From: Brevundimonas sp. NIBR10
Lineage (GTDB): Bacteria > Pseudomonadota > Alphaproteobacteria > Caulobacterales > Caulobacteraceae
Assembly (NCBI RefSeq): GCF_027912515.1
Contig: NZ_CP115464.1
Location: 2,852,001-2,916,000, forward strand
Reading direction: 5' to 3'
DNA length: 64,000 nt
Of the stretch, positions 10,577 to 21,112 are shown piece after piece; position 1 is the stretch's first letter, and each line of letters opens with the position of its first letter. The translations under genes and the position numbers were made by a program. A model generated the notes under the pieces. The model was not told the DNA's origin, made no database searches, and worked only from the letters and a program-made list of their open reading frames with translations.

Positions 10577-11773
10577 ATGATCGAACGGCTGAGGCGCGGT
10601 CGCCGGCTTCTGGCCGAGGTCGCTTCGTATGCCATGCCTCTTTGCATCGGCGCGGTGCTCCTCTTCGGCTCGGCCGGCGGGGCAGGAGCGGCACCGGGCC
10701 CGGATGCCCGATCCTTCTATCTGATCAGCCTGTCCCAGACGCCGCTGCCGGAGGCCGCTGACGCCGTCCTCGTCAAATCGCTGGCCTCCACCGTGCGGAT
10801 CGATCAGGGCGTGGACGCCGACATCACCCTGTCGATCGCCGAGCCGATGACGGTCGAGGACCTCGAGATCGCCTTCGCCGCCGAACTGTCCAACCACGGC
10901 ATCGCCCTGGTTCGGGATGGGGAGGGGTATCGTCTGGCGGATGTCTCTGTGGCAATGGTCGAGACGCCAAGGCCGCTGATCGTTGGCGCACCCTTGGCGA
11001 CCCCGAAGGCGACGATCGCCCAGCAACCTGCCTCAGACGACGGCCCGGCAGTTGTCTCCGACCCCCGGGGGAAAGCGTGGGGGCTGTATGCGGCCTTGAT
11101 ACTGGTCGCAGCGGTCGTCGCCGGTCTGGCTGTTCGCTTTGGCCAACCCCTGATCATGGGTCTGAGCCGCCGCTTCGCTCATACCTCCGCGCGTCCTGCT
11201 GCCGTGGCCAACTCCACCCAGCGCGACGCCGTTGTGGACTGGTTGCTGAGCCGGCACAGCGTTCCGCTGCCCCTGCTGGCGTCGGCCTGCGACCGGGCCG
11301 CGCGTCTCACCCGACCCGTCGAGCAGGCGCTTTGCGATGTCGGTGCGGTGACGGATGCGAATCTGGCGGATGCCTATTGTGCGATCACGGGCCTGTCGCG
11401 CTGGGATCCCGCGACGACACCGGCTCATACTTCAGGAGACATGGTTCTGGACGCCTTCATCCAGAAGCATCCGCTGCGTGTCGTGGAGTTGGATGACTGG
11501 TCCCTGGTCGTGGCCTGCGCCGACCCGCTCGATGATCGAACCTATGCGGCCCTGTCGCGGACAGCGCGGCGAATGGTGACCTTGCGCGTTGGGTGTCTGT
11601 CCGAGATCGCGACGGATGGCGGGGCCGCGTCCGATTCGGAGCATCATGCCCCGCTCGTGATCGTGCCCTGGTCGCGGCCGAGGCCTGACGGAGCGCACCT
11701 GCTCCAGGCCATTCTGGCCCGCCGGTCCACCGCAGAGGCGGGTCAGGCCTCCGGCGACGTCAACGGTCAATAG
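10577..11773 (+). CDS. Accessory T2SS protein: secretin-N0-like domain, membrane segment, GspE/MshE-N-like domain
   Basis: A 398-residue protein with no recognised standard name. Order: hydrophobic signal or anchor (about 17-38), a domain at about 46-122 that follows the secretin N0/STN pattern (DADITLSIAEPMTVEDLEIA, then 'GIALVRDGEGYRLA', as in GspD 'VTSAEPLSVNGVW...NAWRIVP'), a linker, a transmembrane helix (168-186), and a domain at about 215-345 like the MshEN/GspE N-terminal domain (ALCDVGAVTDANLADAYCAITGL; LVVACADPLDDRTY). Topology would put N0 in the periplasm and the MshEN part in the cytoplasm, bridging secretin and ATPase. It converges on gspD with a 7-base overlap. Domain calls are by eye and need profile searches. 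Confidence 0.7.
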   Translation: MIERLRRGRRLLAEVASYAMPLCIGAVLLFGSAGGAGAAPGPDARSFYLISLSQTPLPEAADAVLVKSLASTVRIDQGVDADITLSIAEPMTVEDLEIAFAAELSNHGIALVRDGEGYRLADVSVAMVETPRPLIVGAPLATPKATIAQQPASDDGPAVVSDPRGKAWGLYAALILVAAVVAGLAVRFGQPLIMGLSRRFAHTSARPAAVANSTQRDAVVDWLLSRHSVPLPLLASACDRAARLTRPVEQALCDVGAVTDANLADAYCAITGLSRWDPATTPAHTSGDMVLDAFIQKHPLRVVELDDWSLVVACADPLDDRTYAALSRTARRMVTLRVGCLSEIATDGGAASDSEHHAPLVIVPWSRPRPDGAHLLQAILARRSTAEAGQASGDVNGQ

Positions 11774-13887
11774 ACCCCGTCGATCTCGGCCGGCAGTCGG
11801 GGGCCCGGGGGATAGGCCAGCAGGCTCCAGCCGCGTGTGGGGACGGTCTCTTCGGTCCGCAGTCGATCGAACTGGGCCCGGGCCGCCGCAGCCGCATCGG
11901 CGGGATCGCGCAGGATGGTCGGGCGAAGGAAGATGAAAAGGGTGCGCCGCGAGGTGCTCTCGCGCGTGGTGCGGAACGCCCGGCCCAGGATCGGGATGTC
12001 GCCCAGGATCGGCACCTGGCTGTCGGCCGACAGCCTGTCGTCGCTGATCAATCCGCCCAGCACGATCGTCTGGCCGTTGTCGGCCAGGATGGTCGTCTCG
12101 ATGCTGCGCCGGTTGGTGATCAGGTCCGCCGCCCCGGCCAGGGTCGAGTTGACGAGGGAGGAAACCTCCTGCGCGACCTCGAGCCGGATCACGTCGCCGT
12201 CGTGGATACGCGGGATGACCTTGAGAGTGATGCCGACGTCCTGACGTTCGATCGTTGTGAAGGGGTTGATGGTGTTGCCGTCGGTGGCGAAACTGCCGGT
12301 GCGGAACGGGACGTTCTGGCCGACGACGATCTCGGCCGGTTCGTTGTCCAGGGTGGTGATGCTGGGGGTCGACAGCAGGTTGGCGCGGGCCGAGGTGCCC
12401 AGAGCCTGAACCAGCAGGCTGAAGTCGCTGCCACCCCGAATGACCGCTGACGCGCCCTCGGGTGCCAGGGCCGATGCGGCCGTCACGCCCAGTGCCAGCA
12501 GAACCTGACGCAGCGAGACGCCGGTCGAGGAGAAGGACGTCCCGCCCGACGATGCGGAGTCGATGGCCGCGCCGCCGAAACCGAGCTGCACGCCCAGCTG
12601 TTCGGCCTGTTCGCCGGTGATCTCTACGATGGCGGCCTCGATCGTGACCTGGGGCCGACGAATGTCGAGTTCACCGATCAGGGCCTCCATCTCGGCGACG
12701 GCGGCGGGTGAGCCGCGCAGGGCGATGGCGTTCAACTCGGGCGCGGGCTGGATCGTGATGTCGGTCAATCGAATGCCGCCGGCTCCGGTAACCTGAGGCG
12801 CGGCCACGACGACGGGAGCGGATGCCTGACCGGCCTGACCGGGTACCGCAGCGGTGCCACCCTGGGCGCGTGCCGCCATCTGCGCGACGGCGCTGAGCTG
12901 GGCCTGTTGCGAAGTCGATCCGAGAGCACGGGCCACGGGGTTGGTCGCTTCCTGCGGCGCACCCAGAAGACCGCGCATGACGTCGGTGACCGTCTCGGCG
13001 TCGCCGTGGCTCAGGCGGACGACCCGGGTGATCGGGGCCGATCCTCCGGGGATGTCGAGCGCCTCGGCGACCTTTCGGGCCTCGCGGATGCTGTTGGCGT
13101 CCCCGCGCACCAATACGATGTTACTGCGCTCGTCGACGGCGACACGGATGCCCGCGCCCTCGCCGACGGGGGCCAGCAGGCTGGTGATCGACTGGCCGAC
13201 GTCGGTCGCGCTAGCGTAGCGCAGGCTGATGCTCTCGAACGCCTGGCCGCTGCCGCTGTCTAGCGCCTGGGCCAGTTGTTCGATCCGACGGACGTTCTCG
13301 GCATAGTCGGTGACGATGATGGCGGGCGGCGAGTTGACCGATTCCAGACTGCCAAATGAGGCGACCAGCGGCCGCAACACTCGCACGGCCTGATCGGGGG
13401 CAAGGTTCCGCAGGCGGATCAGGCGGGTGACGATATCCTGGGTCCGGGCCCGGCGCAGATCGGTCGAGCCGTTCTGGATCAAAGCCGCCTGGGGGACGAT
13501 CCGCCATGCGTTGCCGCTGCGGACCGCGCCGTATCCCTGGACACGAAGGACGGACAGGAACAGGTCCCAGACGCCGTTGACGCTCAAGGGCTCGGCCGAG
13601 GTGACGTTGACGACGCCCGCCACGCTGGGATCCAGGATCAGGGTCCGGCCGGTGATGCGAGAGATCTGTTCAGCGACATCCTTGATGTCGGTGCCGCGAA
13701 TATTGACCACAACCCCGCCCGAGACGTCGGGGGCAGGCGTCTGGGCCAGACCGGGCGTGGCCAGCAACAGGCTTGCGCTCAGCGAGAGCGTCAGGACCTT
13801 ACGAAGGGGGGCCGTGCGGGTAAGGTGCAGCGGTTTGATCGCGGGTCTCCTAACGCAGCGGGAAGGACAGGGTGAGCGTCCTTCCAT
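11767..13887 (-). CDS. gspD: Type II secretion outer-membrane secretin GspD
   Basis: GspD forms the outer-membrane channel. The 706-residue product has a signal peptide (about residues 28-48), the N0 domain ('VNIRGTDIKDVAEQISRITGRTLILDP'), N1-N3 domains, and the C-terminal secretin core (for example 'LLSTPSITTLDNEPAEIVVGQNVPF' and 'GGLISDD'). It is the last gene of a minus-strand operon G-H-I-C-D and overlaps the end of gspC by 38 bases if ATG 13887 is used. A better-placed Shine-Dalgarno (TTAGGAGA) lies inside the overlap, followed by an ATC codon about 30 codons later in frame, so the true start is uncertain. Confidence 0.93.
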   Translation of the reverse strand: MEGRSPCPSRCVRRPAIKPLHLTRTAPLRKVLTLSLSASLLLATPGLAQTPAPDVSGGVVVNIRGTDIKDVAEQISRITGRTLILDPSVAGVVNVTSAEPLSVNGVWDLFLSVLRVQGYGAVRSGNAWRIVPQAALIQNGSTDLRRARTQDIVTRLIRLRNLAPDQAVRVLRPLVASFGSLESVNSPPAIIVTDYAENVRRIEQLAQALDSGSGQAFESISLRYASATDVGQSITSLLAPVGEGAGIRVAVDERSNIVLVRGDANSIREARKVAEALDIPGGSAPITRVVRLSHGDAETVTDVMRGLLGAPQEATNPVARALGSTSQQAQLSAVAQMAARAQGGTAAVPGQAGQASAPVVVAAPQVTGAGGIRLTDITIQPAPELNAIALRGSPAAVAEMEALIGELDIRRPQVTIEAAIVEITGEQAEQLGVQLGFGGAAIDSASSGGTSFSSTGVSLRQVLLALGVTAASALAPEGASAVIRGGSDFSLLVQALGTSARANLLSTPSITTLDNEPAEIVVGQNVPFRTGSFATDGNTINPFTTIERQDVGITLKVIPRIHDGDVIRLEVAQEVSSLVNSTLAGAADLITNRRSIETTILADNGQTIVLGGLISDDRLSADSQVPILGDIPILGRAFRTTRESTSRRTLFIFLRPTILRDPADAAAAARAQFDRLRTEETVPTRGWSLLAYPPGPRLPAEIDGVY

Positions 13888-14659
13888 TTCTGATGACGTC
13901 GACCCGGGCCCCGCCAGACTGGACGGCCTGGTTCAGGATCGCCTGGGGGTCGGTGTTGCCGGCGACGGTCTGATTGTTGACGCGGGTGATGATGTCGCCG
14001 GGCTGCAGACCCGCCGCGAGGAGGGGGGGCGGAACGGCGTCGCCGATGCGGTAGCCCTGATCGGTCGTAGCGACGCCCGCGCCCTGGAGCGCGCTTGCGG
14101 CGGTGCCGGCGACCACCGGCGACGGGGCCGGGGTCGCGGGCGTGATGATGGTCAGACCGGTCGCCGGTGGTGCCGCAGCGTCGATCAGGGCGGGCGGTGC
14201 AGGAAAATCCAGCCGCTCGGTCTGGGCCCCGACCTGCAGGATCACGTGATCGACGTGGATGGACTGGACGACGGCACCGGTCGCCAGGGTCTGTCCGGGG
14301 CTGACGGAGACGGCGGGGGCTTCGCCGACGGCGATCACGGCGCTGGACGCCTCGGCCGGAATCGCGAGGAAGATCGCCTTCAGGATCAGGCCACCGCCTG
14401 CTGCCTGGGTCGTGGCTGCGGCTCCTCCGAACGGCGACCAGGCGAGAATGGCGGGCAGGTCGGCCGATACCGCCGACGAAGGGGGCGGGGGTGCGACAGC
14501 GATCCTGTCACGCCCGTCGTCCAGTCCGGACACGCGCCAGAACACACCTGCGGCCGCCGCCCCGACCGAGATCACCACCAGCAGGATCAAGACCTTCAGC
14601 GCCAATGGCCCATGCCGGGCGTCGAACAGCCGGTCGAAAATGACGATGTGACGGATCAT
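13850..14659 (-). CDS. gspC: Type II secretion inner-membrane linker GspC
   Basis: GspC connects the inner-membrane platform to the secretin. The 269-residue product has a short cytoplasmic N-terminus, one transmembrane helix (about 20-40, ALKVLILLVVISVGAAAAGVF), a proline-rich linker, the homology region (WSPFGG..LILKAIFLAIPAEASSAVIAVG) and a C-terminal PDZ-like domain ('GYRIGDAVPPPLLAAGLQPGDIITRVNNQTV'). The start is ATG 14659, overlapping the gspI stop by four bases; the frame is open further upstream but that part is antisense to gspI. gspD follows. Confidence 0.9.
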   Translation of the reverse strand: MIRHIVIFDRLFDARHGPLALKVLILLVVISVGAAAAGVFWRVSGLDDGRDRIAVAPPPPSSAVSADLPAILAWSPFGGAAATTQAAGGGLILKAIFLAIPAEASSAVIAVGEAPAVSVSPGQTLATGAVVQSIHVDHVILQVGAQTERLDFPAPPALIDAAAPPATGLTIITPATPAPSPVVAGTAASALQGAGVATTDQGYRIGDAVPPPLLAAGLQPGDIITRVNNQTVAGNTDPQAILNQAVQSGGARVDVIRNGRTLTLSFPLR

Positions 14660-15039
14660 GCCGATCCACCCTGACGATCGACGAACCCCGTCAGCTTCGC
14701 CGCCGCGCCGCGAGCGCCGACGGGGGTCACGCCGATGTTGACCATCGACAGGTCCGGATCGTCGCTCGGCCTGACCTCGACCTCGACCCGCCATGAGCGG
14801 CCAAGCATATCGACCCGGTCGGTGCCGTCGGTCGGCGTTCCACCCTGAAGACTCAGCTCTGCCATCCGGTTCTCGGCGACCCACTGGGCGACGACCCGGT
14901 TCTGGAGCCCTCGCACCTGATCGATATGGGCCTCGGTCGCCCCGATCAGGCCAGCGCCTGCGATCGCGAGGATGGCAAGAGCGACGAGGGCCTCCATCAG
15001 GGTGAAGCCGTCGCGATGGCGCGCGGAGAGCGATGTCAT
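14656..15039 (-). CDS. gspI: Type II secretion minor pseudopilin GspI
   Basis: A 127-residue type IV-pilin-like protein with a prepilin leader and cleavage site G-FTLMEALVALAIL (glycine at residue 11, glutamate at +5), then a hydrophobic helix and a small C-terminal domain. Minor pseudopilins GspH-I-J-K prime and cap the pseudopilus. The start overlaps the gspH stop as ATGA and the stop overlaps the gspC start, so G-H-I-C-D are translationally coupled. A prepilin peptidase would be needed and is not in the window. Confidence 0.85.
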   Translation of the reverse strand: MTSLSARHRDGFTLMEALVALAILAIAGAGLIGATEAHIDQVRGLQNRVVAQWVAENRMAELSLQGGTPTDGTDRVDMLGRSWRVEVEVRPSDDPDLSMVNIGVTPVGARGAAAKLTGFVDRQGGSA

Positions 15040-15503
15040 GTGGACCCCGCCCGCGTCGTCGCCGTCAGACCGTCGAAATCGACGGTCCAGCCGCCCCGCT
15101 CGTCGCCGATGGACAGGGCGATGGCGTTTCCGCCTCCATCGCCGTCCACGATCACCATGTTCGGGGCGTTGCCGCCCAGGGTCAGCCCAGCGGGGAGGCG
15201 GTGTCGGCCTTCACCGGTCGCCGTCCAGCGCCCGGCATCATCCGTCGTCATCAGCCCATAGCCTTCGGCGTCCCAGGACAGGGAGACCGGCCGCCGGGAC
15301 ACCAGCGCTTCGTCCACGGCCCCACCCAGCCGTGCAGCCAGCAGGTTCGCCTCGGTTCGCGCGTCGGAACCGCTTCGCGTCAGCCCCATCCCGAGGACCA
15401 CCATCGTCGTCAGCACGCCCACGATCGCCAGGGTCACGAGCACCTCCACCAGCGTCATGCCGGCGCGTGGGTCGTGGATCCGTGCTGCCGCGGGCTGGCC
15501 CAT
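15036..15503 (-). CDS. gspH: Type II secretion minor pseudopilin GspH
   Basis: A 155-residue pseudopilin. The leader ends in G-MTLVEVLVTLAIV (cleavage about residue 15, glutamate at +5; methionine instead of phenylalanine at +1). The C-terminal part matches GspH by order and by 'SLSWDAEGYGL' and 'GGWTVDFDG'. It lies three bases from gspG and overlaps gspI by four bases. GspH forms part of the pseudopilus tip complex. Confidence 0.8.
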   Translation of the reverse strand: MGQPAAARIHDPRAGMTLVEVLVTLAIVGVLTTMVVLGMGLTRSGSDARTEANLLAARLGGAVDEALVSRRPVSLSWDAEGYGLMTTDDAGRWTATGEGRHRLPAGLTLGGNAPNMVIVDGDGGGNAIALSIGDERGGWTVDFDGLTATTRAGST

Positions 15504-15506
15504 GCC

Positions 15507-15995
15507 TCAGCGATCCGCCAGGAGGTCCGCGGCAAGGCCTTCGCCACCGGCCTTGCCGTCCTTGCCCAGGCTCATCAGATCGAACGGCCGGCCGGTGCCC
15601 GGGCTTCTGTAGACATAGGCCGTCCCCCAGGGATCGACCGGAACCTCGGACAGATATCCCTCTTCGGACCAGTTGCTTGCCACTGGCGGCGTGGTCGGTC
15701 GATCGACCAGGGCGGCCAGTCCTTGTCCCGTCGTCGGATAGTCGCCGTTGTCGAGGCGATAGACCTTCAGGGCCGCGGAGATGGCGCGCAGATCGGTCTT
15801 GGCCACGGTCACCCGCGCCTGATCCGGACGACCGATGATATTGGGCAGGATCATGAGCGCGACCACGGCGATGATCGCCAGCACCACGATCATCTCGATC
15901 AGAGTAAAGCCTGACCTCGACGCAGATTCTCGGCTATGGACCGTCCAGGAATTGTCTCGCCGACGCTTTGGCGTTCGTAACATCATGACCACCAT
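15507..15995 (-). CDS. gspG: Type II secretion major pseudopilin GspG
   Basis: GspG polymerises into the pseudopilus. The 162-residue product has the prepilin signature SGFTLIEMIVVLAIIAV (cleavage after the glycine at about residue 29, glutamate +5) and the GspG C-terminal pattern: 'DLRAISAALKVYRLDNGDYPTTGQGLAALV', then 'GYLSEVPVDPWGTAYVYRSPG' with the calcium-site region. The leader is long (about 28 residues); internal ATGs at 15986 or 15983 are possible. It heads the minus-strand operon and is divergent from gspL. Confidence 0.94.
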   Translation of the reverse strand: MVVMMLRTPKRRRDNSWTVHSRESASRSGFTLIEMIVVLAIIAVVALMILPNIIGRPDQARVTVAKTDLRAISAALKVYRLDNGDYPTTGQGLAALVDRPTTPPVASNWSEEGYLSEVPVDPWGTAYVYRSPGTGRPFDLMSLGKDGKAGGEGLAADLLADR

Positions 15996-16014
15996 CTACC
16001 CAGCCTCGGGGGCT

Positions 16015-17145
16015 ATGATGCCTGACCTGAAAAGTCCAGATGGGCCAAAAAACCTTCACAATAGCGGGTCTATCAAGGGCGTCTGGCAGTTTAGCCATGA
16101 AGGTCTGGCTCTGGTGAATGTAAGTTGGGCGGGTGCGCCCGTTATCCTGGTCCCGACCGAAGACGTCCGGGTGCTTGTGCTCGACCTTCCGATGCCGGGG
16201 CGTGCCCAGAGGGCCGCTGCCTTGCCCTTCGTTATCGAGGACAGGATCGCGGAGTCGCCGGAACTGTCGCACACTGCCTTGGGCGAAGCCGTGGCGCCGG
16301 GGCGCTATCTTGCTGGCGTCGTGCGTCACGATCGCATGGCGGCATGGTGCGCCTCCGCCGAGGCTGACCTCAGCCAGGCTGCCATGGTTCCGGACGCCCT
16401 GGCCTTGCCGATCCCGGCTGCCGACGCCTGGTCGATCGCCTTGCTGGGCGCGCGCGCTCTCGTCCGCACGGGGGACGGATCGGCTTTTGCGATCCCGGTC
16501 AGCGCGCTGGAAATGATCTGGCACCAGGCGGGTCGTCCGCTACTGTCTTCCTATGGTGAGCCGTTGCCGGCCGGGATTGCCCACGACCGGATGGACGACG
16601 GGCTTATGGTCTGGCCCGTAATGGCCGGGACCGTGCCTTTGAACCTGCGTCAGGGGGCCTATGCGACCGTTTCGACCAACCGGTCCTGGTTGCGTCAGGC
16701 GGCACTCGTCGTGGTTCTGGGTCTGATCGCGCACGCGGGCCTGCTGACCATCGACACCCTGGGCCTGATGCGGTCGGCCGATGAGAAGAGGGCGTCCGTG
16801 GCCACCCTGGTGACGCAGGCCGGAGGGCCGCCCGGCGGCGACCTGGCGGTGACGGCTGAGGCGATGTTGCCACGCCCGCCCGTGGCTCCGTCGGGTCTGA
16901 CCCCTCTGCTGGGCCGAGCCGCACGGGCGTTGCAACCCCTGGGTCCTTCGGTGACCCTGACCTCCGTGGGCTATGCTGGCGAAGCCGGTCTGACCCTGGC
17001 ACTGGAGGCTGCCGATCCGGCGGCCCTGCAACAGGCCCACAGCGCGCTGGCCGGTGCCGGGCTCAGCCCGGTGTCCGGCGGGGCGACCGTCGAGGGCGGC
17101 AAGGCTCGCGACCGGATCGTGATTTCCGCCGGAGCGCCAGCGTGA
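16015..17145 (+). CDS. gspL: Type II secretion inner-membrane platform protein GspL
   Basis: GspL recruits the GspE ATPase to the membrane. The 376-residue product has an N-terminal cytoplasmic actin-like domain ('VLVLDLPMPGRAQRAAALPFVIEDRI' is a GspL hallmark), one transmembrane helix (about 222-242, QAALVVVLGLIAHAGLLTIDT) and a periplasmic ferredoxin-like domain. The start is uncertain: ATG 16015 and ATG 16018 avoid overlap with the divergent gspG start, whereas an in-frame ATG at 15985 would overlap it. The stop overlaps the gspM GTG start (GTGA). Confidence 0.88.
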   Translation: MMPDLKSPDGPKNLHNSGSIKGVWQFSHEGLALVNVSWAGAPVILVPTEDVRVLVLDLPMPGRAQRAAALPFVIEDRIAESPELSHTALGEAVAPGRYLAGVVRHDRMAAWCASAEADLSQAAMVPDALALPIPAADAWSIALLGARALVRTGDGSAFAIPVSALEMIWHQAGRPLLSSYGEPLPAGIAHDRMDDGLMVWPVMAGTVPLNLRQGAYATVSTNRSWLRQAALVVVLGLIAHAGLLTIDTLGLMRSADEKRASVATLVTQAGGPPGGDLAVTAEAMLPRPPVAPSGLTPLLGRAARALQPLGPSVTLTSVGYAGEAGLTLALEAADPAALQQAHSALAGAGLSPVSGGATVEGGKARDRIVISAGAPA

Positions 17146-17647
17146 CCGTGGCCTTCTTGAACGCCGGTCGTGGTGTCGATGTCTGGATTGTGCGAGGCCG
17201 GTCCTGGTGGAGCGAACGCCAGCCGCGCGAGCGCCTGCTGCTCTGCGGCCTCGCCGTCCTCCTCGCGCTCGCTGTCATCATCAACGGCATCGCCAGGCCA
17301 TTGATCGAGGTTCGGCGCGAAGCGAGGGCCGAGATTGCCCTTTTCGACGCGCTGGAGGTCCGGCTCCGCGCTGCCGGTCCCAATCTGAGGCCAACGACGG
17401 GCAAGATCGCCGGCGGATCGCTCCAAACCGTGGCGACGATGACCGCCGCAGAAGCGGCCCTGCCGATCCGCGAGATCGCCGAGCAGGGCGAGACGACGGT
17501 CGTCGCCCTCGAAAGTGTGAACTTCGTCGCCCTCATGACCTGGATCGATCGACTGGAACGTGAGCAGGGCGTGATGGCGCAGAGCGCGGAAATCGAACGG
17601 CAGACCTCGCCCGGGGTCGTGAATGCCCGCCTGACCCTGACCCGCCC

Positions 17648-17651
<4 letters not shown>
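17142..17651 (+). CDS. gspM: Type II secretion inner-membrane protein GspM
   Basis: A 169-residue bitopic protein: a short cytoplasmic N-terminus containing WWSERQPRERLLLCG, one transmembrane helix (about 32-50) and a periplasmic ferredoxin-like domain. The family motif 'W...R.PRERLLL' is seen. GspM stabilises GspL. It starts at GTG 17142 overlapping gspL by four bases, and its stop overlaps gspE by four bases, so L-M-E are coupled. Confidence 0.85.
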
Positions 17652-19153
<1,502 letters not shown>

Positions 19154-19157
19154 CCCC

Positions 19158-20393
19158 ATGCCGGCCTACAGCTTCAAGGCCTTCGACGGCGGCGGCAAGG
19201 CGCAACGCGGCGTGATCGAAGCGGCCAGCCTGGCCGGTGCCCGACGTGCATTGCGCGAGCGGAGCCTTATTCCGACAGAGGTGATCCCAACCGCTTCAGC
19301 GACCGACGCCGGGCGGTCGAGCGGAGCCTCATTCCTGACCGATCTGTTCCGTCCGCGCGTCGGCGCCCGCGCCCTGGCCGCCCTGACGCGTCAGCTATCG
19401 ACCATGATCGGCAGCGGCATCCGCATCGAGGAGGCGCTGCGTATCCTCGGGGTCCAGAACGCGAACCGTCCCGAGGGCCCGGTGTTGAACGGGGTCCGCA
19501 GTGCGGTGCTGGAGGGTCGCAGCTTTGCCTCAGCCCTCGGCGAACACCCCCGGGTCTTCCCCGCCTTCTATCGCGCCTCCGTCGCCGCAGGTGAGCAGTC
19601 GGGGCGACTGGAGGAGGTGCTGTCGCATCTGACCGACTTCGTCGAACGTCGCGAGCGATCGCAGAAGAAGGTCCAGCTGGCCTTGATCTATCCGGCATTG
19701 CTGGCCCTGGTGTCGGTCCTGATCATCGGTCTGATGCTGGTCTTCGTGGTGCCCGACATCACCCGGGTGTTCGTTTCACGCGGGGTCCAGCTGCCGTTGC
19801 TGACCCGTCTGCTGATCGGGCTGAGCGCCGGGATTCAGAGCTTTGGCTGGATAGCAGGGCTGCTGGCCTTGGTCGGAGCGGTCGCAGCCCAGCGCTGGCT
19901 GGCCGTAGAGGCAAACAGCATACGGCTCGCCCGCTTCATCGCCCGCCGCCCCCCGACCTCACGGTTCAGCCTTCAGCTGAACGCCGCGCGGTTTGCCGGC
20001 AGTCTGGCGACCCTGATCGGCAGCGGTGTTCCCTTGGTGGATGCCGTCAACTCCGCTGCCGCCGTGACACCCAACGCCTGGCTGCGGGAGCGAGCCAGGC
20101 TGGTCGGCGCGAGGGTTCGCGAGGGGGCCAGTCTGCAACGCGCCATGACCGAGGCCGACTGTTTCCCTCCCATGCTGATCGCCGTCGTCGCCAGCGGAGA
20201 GGCCAGCGGCCGCCTCGGCGACGCCCTGGGCCGTGCCGCCCGTGATCTGGACGCCGACACCGAAGCGCTCAGCGCCACACTGGTCGCCCTGGTCGAGCCG
20301 GCCATCCTGCTGTTCATGGGCGGCGTGGTGCTGCTGCTGGTGCTGGCGATCCTGATGCCGATCGTCAATCTGAACAATCTGGCGGGGATGTAG
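19158..20393 (+). CDS. gspF: Type II secretion inner-membrane platform protein GspF
   Basis: The polytopic platform protein. Two tandem T2SSF domains are visible in 411 residues: the first around 'ALTRQLSTMIGSGIRIEEALRIL' and the second around 'RFAGSLATLIGSGVPLVDAVNSAAAV', each followed by hydrophobic helices ('YPALLALVSVLIIGLMLVFVVPDI', 'PAILLFMGGVVLLLVLAILMPIVNLNNL'). The N-terminal 'YSFKAFDGGGKAQRGVIEAAS' is also family-typical. It closes the L-M-E-F block and converges on gspN six bases away. Confidence 0.95.
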   Translation: MPAYSFKAFDGGGKAQRGVIEAASLAGARRALRERSLIPTEVIPTASATDAGRSSGASFLTDLFRPRVGARALAALTRQLSTMIGSGIRIEEALRILGVQNANRPEGPVLNGVRSAVLEGRSFASALGEHPRVFPAFYRASVAAGEQSGRLEEVLSHLTDFVERRERSQKKVQLALIYPALLALVSVLIIGLMLVFVVPDITRVFVSRGVQLPLLTRLLIGLSAGIQSFGWIAGLLALVGAVAAQRWLAVEANSIRLARFIARRPPTSRFSLQLNAARFAGSLATLIGSGVPLVDAVNSAAAVTPNAWLRERARLVGARVREGASLQRAMTEADCFPPMLIAVVASGEASGRLGDALGRAARDLDADTEALSATLVALVEPAILLFMGGVVLLLVLAILMPIVNLNNLAGM

Positions 20394-20399
20394 GGTGGG

Positions 20400-21080
20400 T
20401 CAGAGCTGGCTTTCCATGACCGGCCGCCCGATCAGTGCCGGCAGGATCGCGGCACCGGCGTCCAGCACAGTGACTTTCAGCCGGCCTTGCCGATCGATCG
20501 TCAACTGGGCGAGGCGGCCCTGTGCGCTGCTTGACGAAAGCCAGGCCGATGTGCCGTTGACGTCCATGGTTGATTGCCCAGTCATTGCGGGGACCGGCAG
20601 CGAGCCCGCCCCGACAAGATCGCGCGCCGAACACGACCCAGGTCCGCTGCGGACGCGGCCCTCGGCACCGGATCGGCGACCGGCCAGGACGATCCGGTCC
20701 ATATCGACGACGAAGGTCAGATCGCACCGGATGGGCAGGTCCCCGGTCAGGGTGTCGGTCAGGCCCGGCCCGGCCAGCCCCGACATCTCCTCAAGCCTCA
20801 CAGCGCCCGGACGCCACAGGCCGGTCGCGACCAGATCCGTCGTGCCGCCCCGCATCTGCACGTCACTGACGATCCCGAATCGCAGAAGAGAACTGACCGG
20901 GCGCACGCGCCAGGACACGGCGGTCTGGTCTCCTATGGCGGCCTCGCCTTTCCAGATCGTGCCCACCGCGTCTGGTGCATTCATACCGGCGAGCTTGAAA
21001 AGCATGGCGGCAGGCATGGTGACGACAAGCGCCAGCAGGAACGTGACCAGGCCGATGATCGTGAACGTCATCGGCCCCAT
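20400..21080 (-). CDS. gspN: Type II secretion protein GspN
   Basis: A 226-residue protein: N-terminal membrane helix ('MTFTIIGLVTFLLALVVTMPAAMLFKLAG'), then a periplasmic beta-rich domain with 'GTIWKGEA' and a late 'QGRLAQLTIDRQGRLKVTVLDAGAAILP' typical of GspN. GspN is accessory and missing from many T2SS. The start is placed at ATG 21080; ATG 21071 and an upstream GTG at 21119 (overlapping the divergent gene) are alternatives. It is the only minus-strand gene between two plus-strand T2SS blocks. Confidence 0.8.
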   Translation of the reverse strand: MGPMTFTIIGLVTFLLALVVTMPAAMLFKLAGMNAPDAVGTIWKGEAAIGDQTAVSWRVRPVSSLLRFGIVSDVQMRGGTTDLVATGLWRPGAVRLEEMSGLAGPGLTDTLTGDLPIRCDLTFVVDMDRIVLAGRRSGAEGRVRSGPGSCSARDLVGAGSLPVPAMTGQSTMDVNGTSAWLSSSSAQGRLAQLTIDRQGRLKVTVLDAGAAILPALIGRPVMESQL

Positions 21081-21112
21081 GCGACGCAGCCGATCGGCGA
21101 GGACGGACTGAA

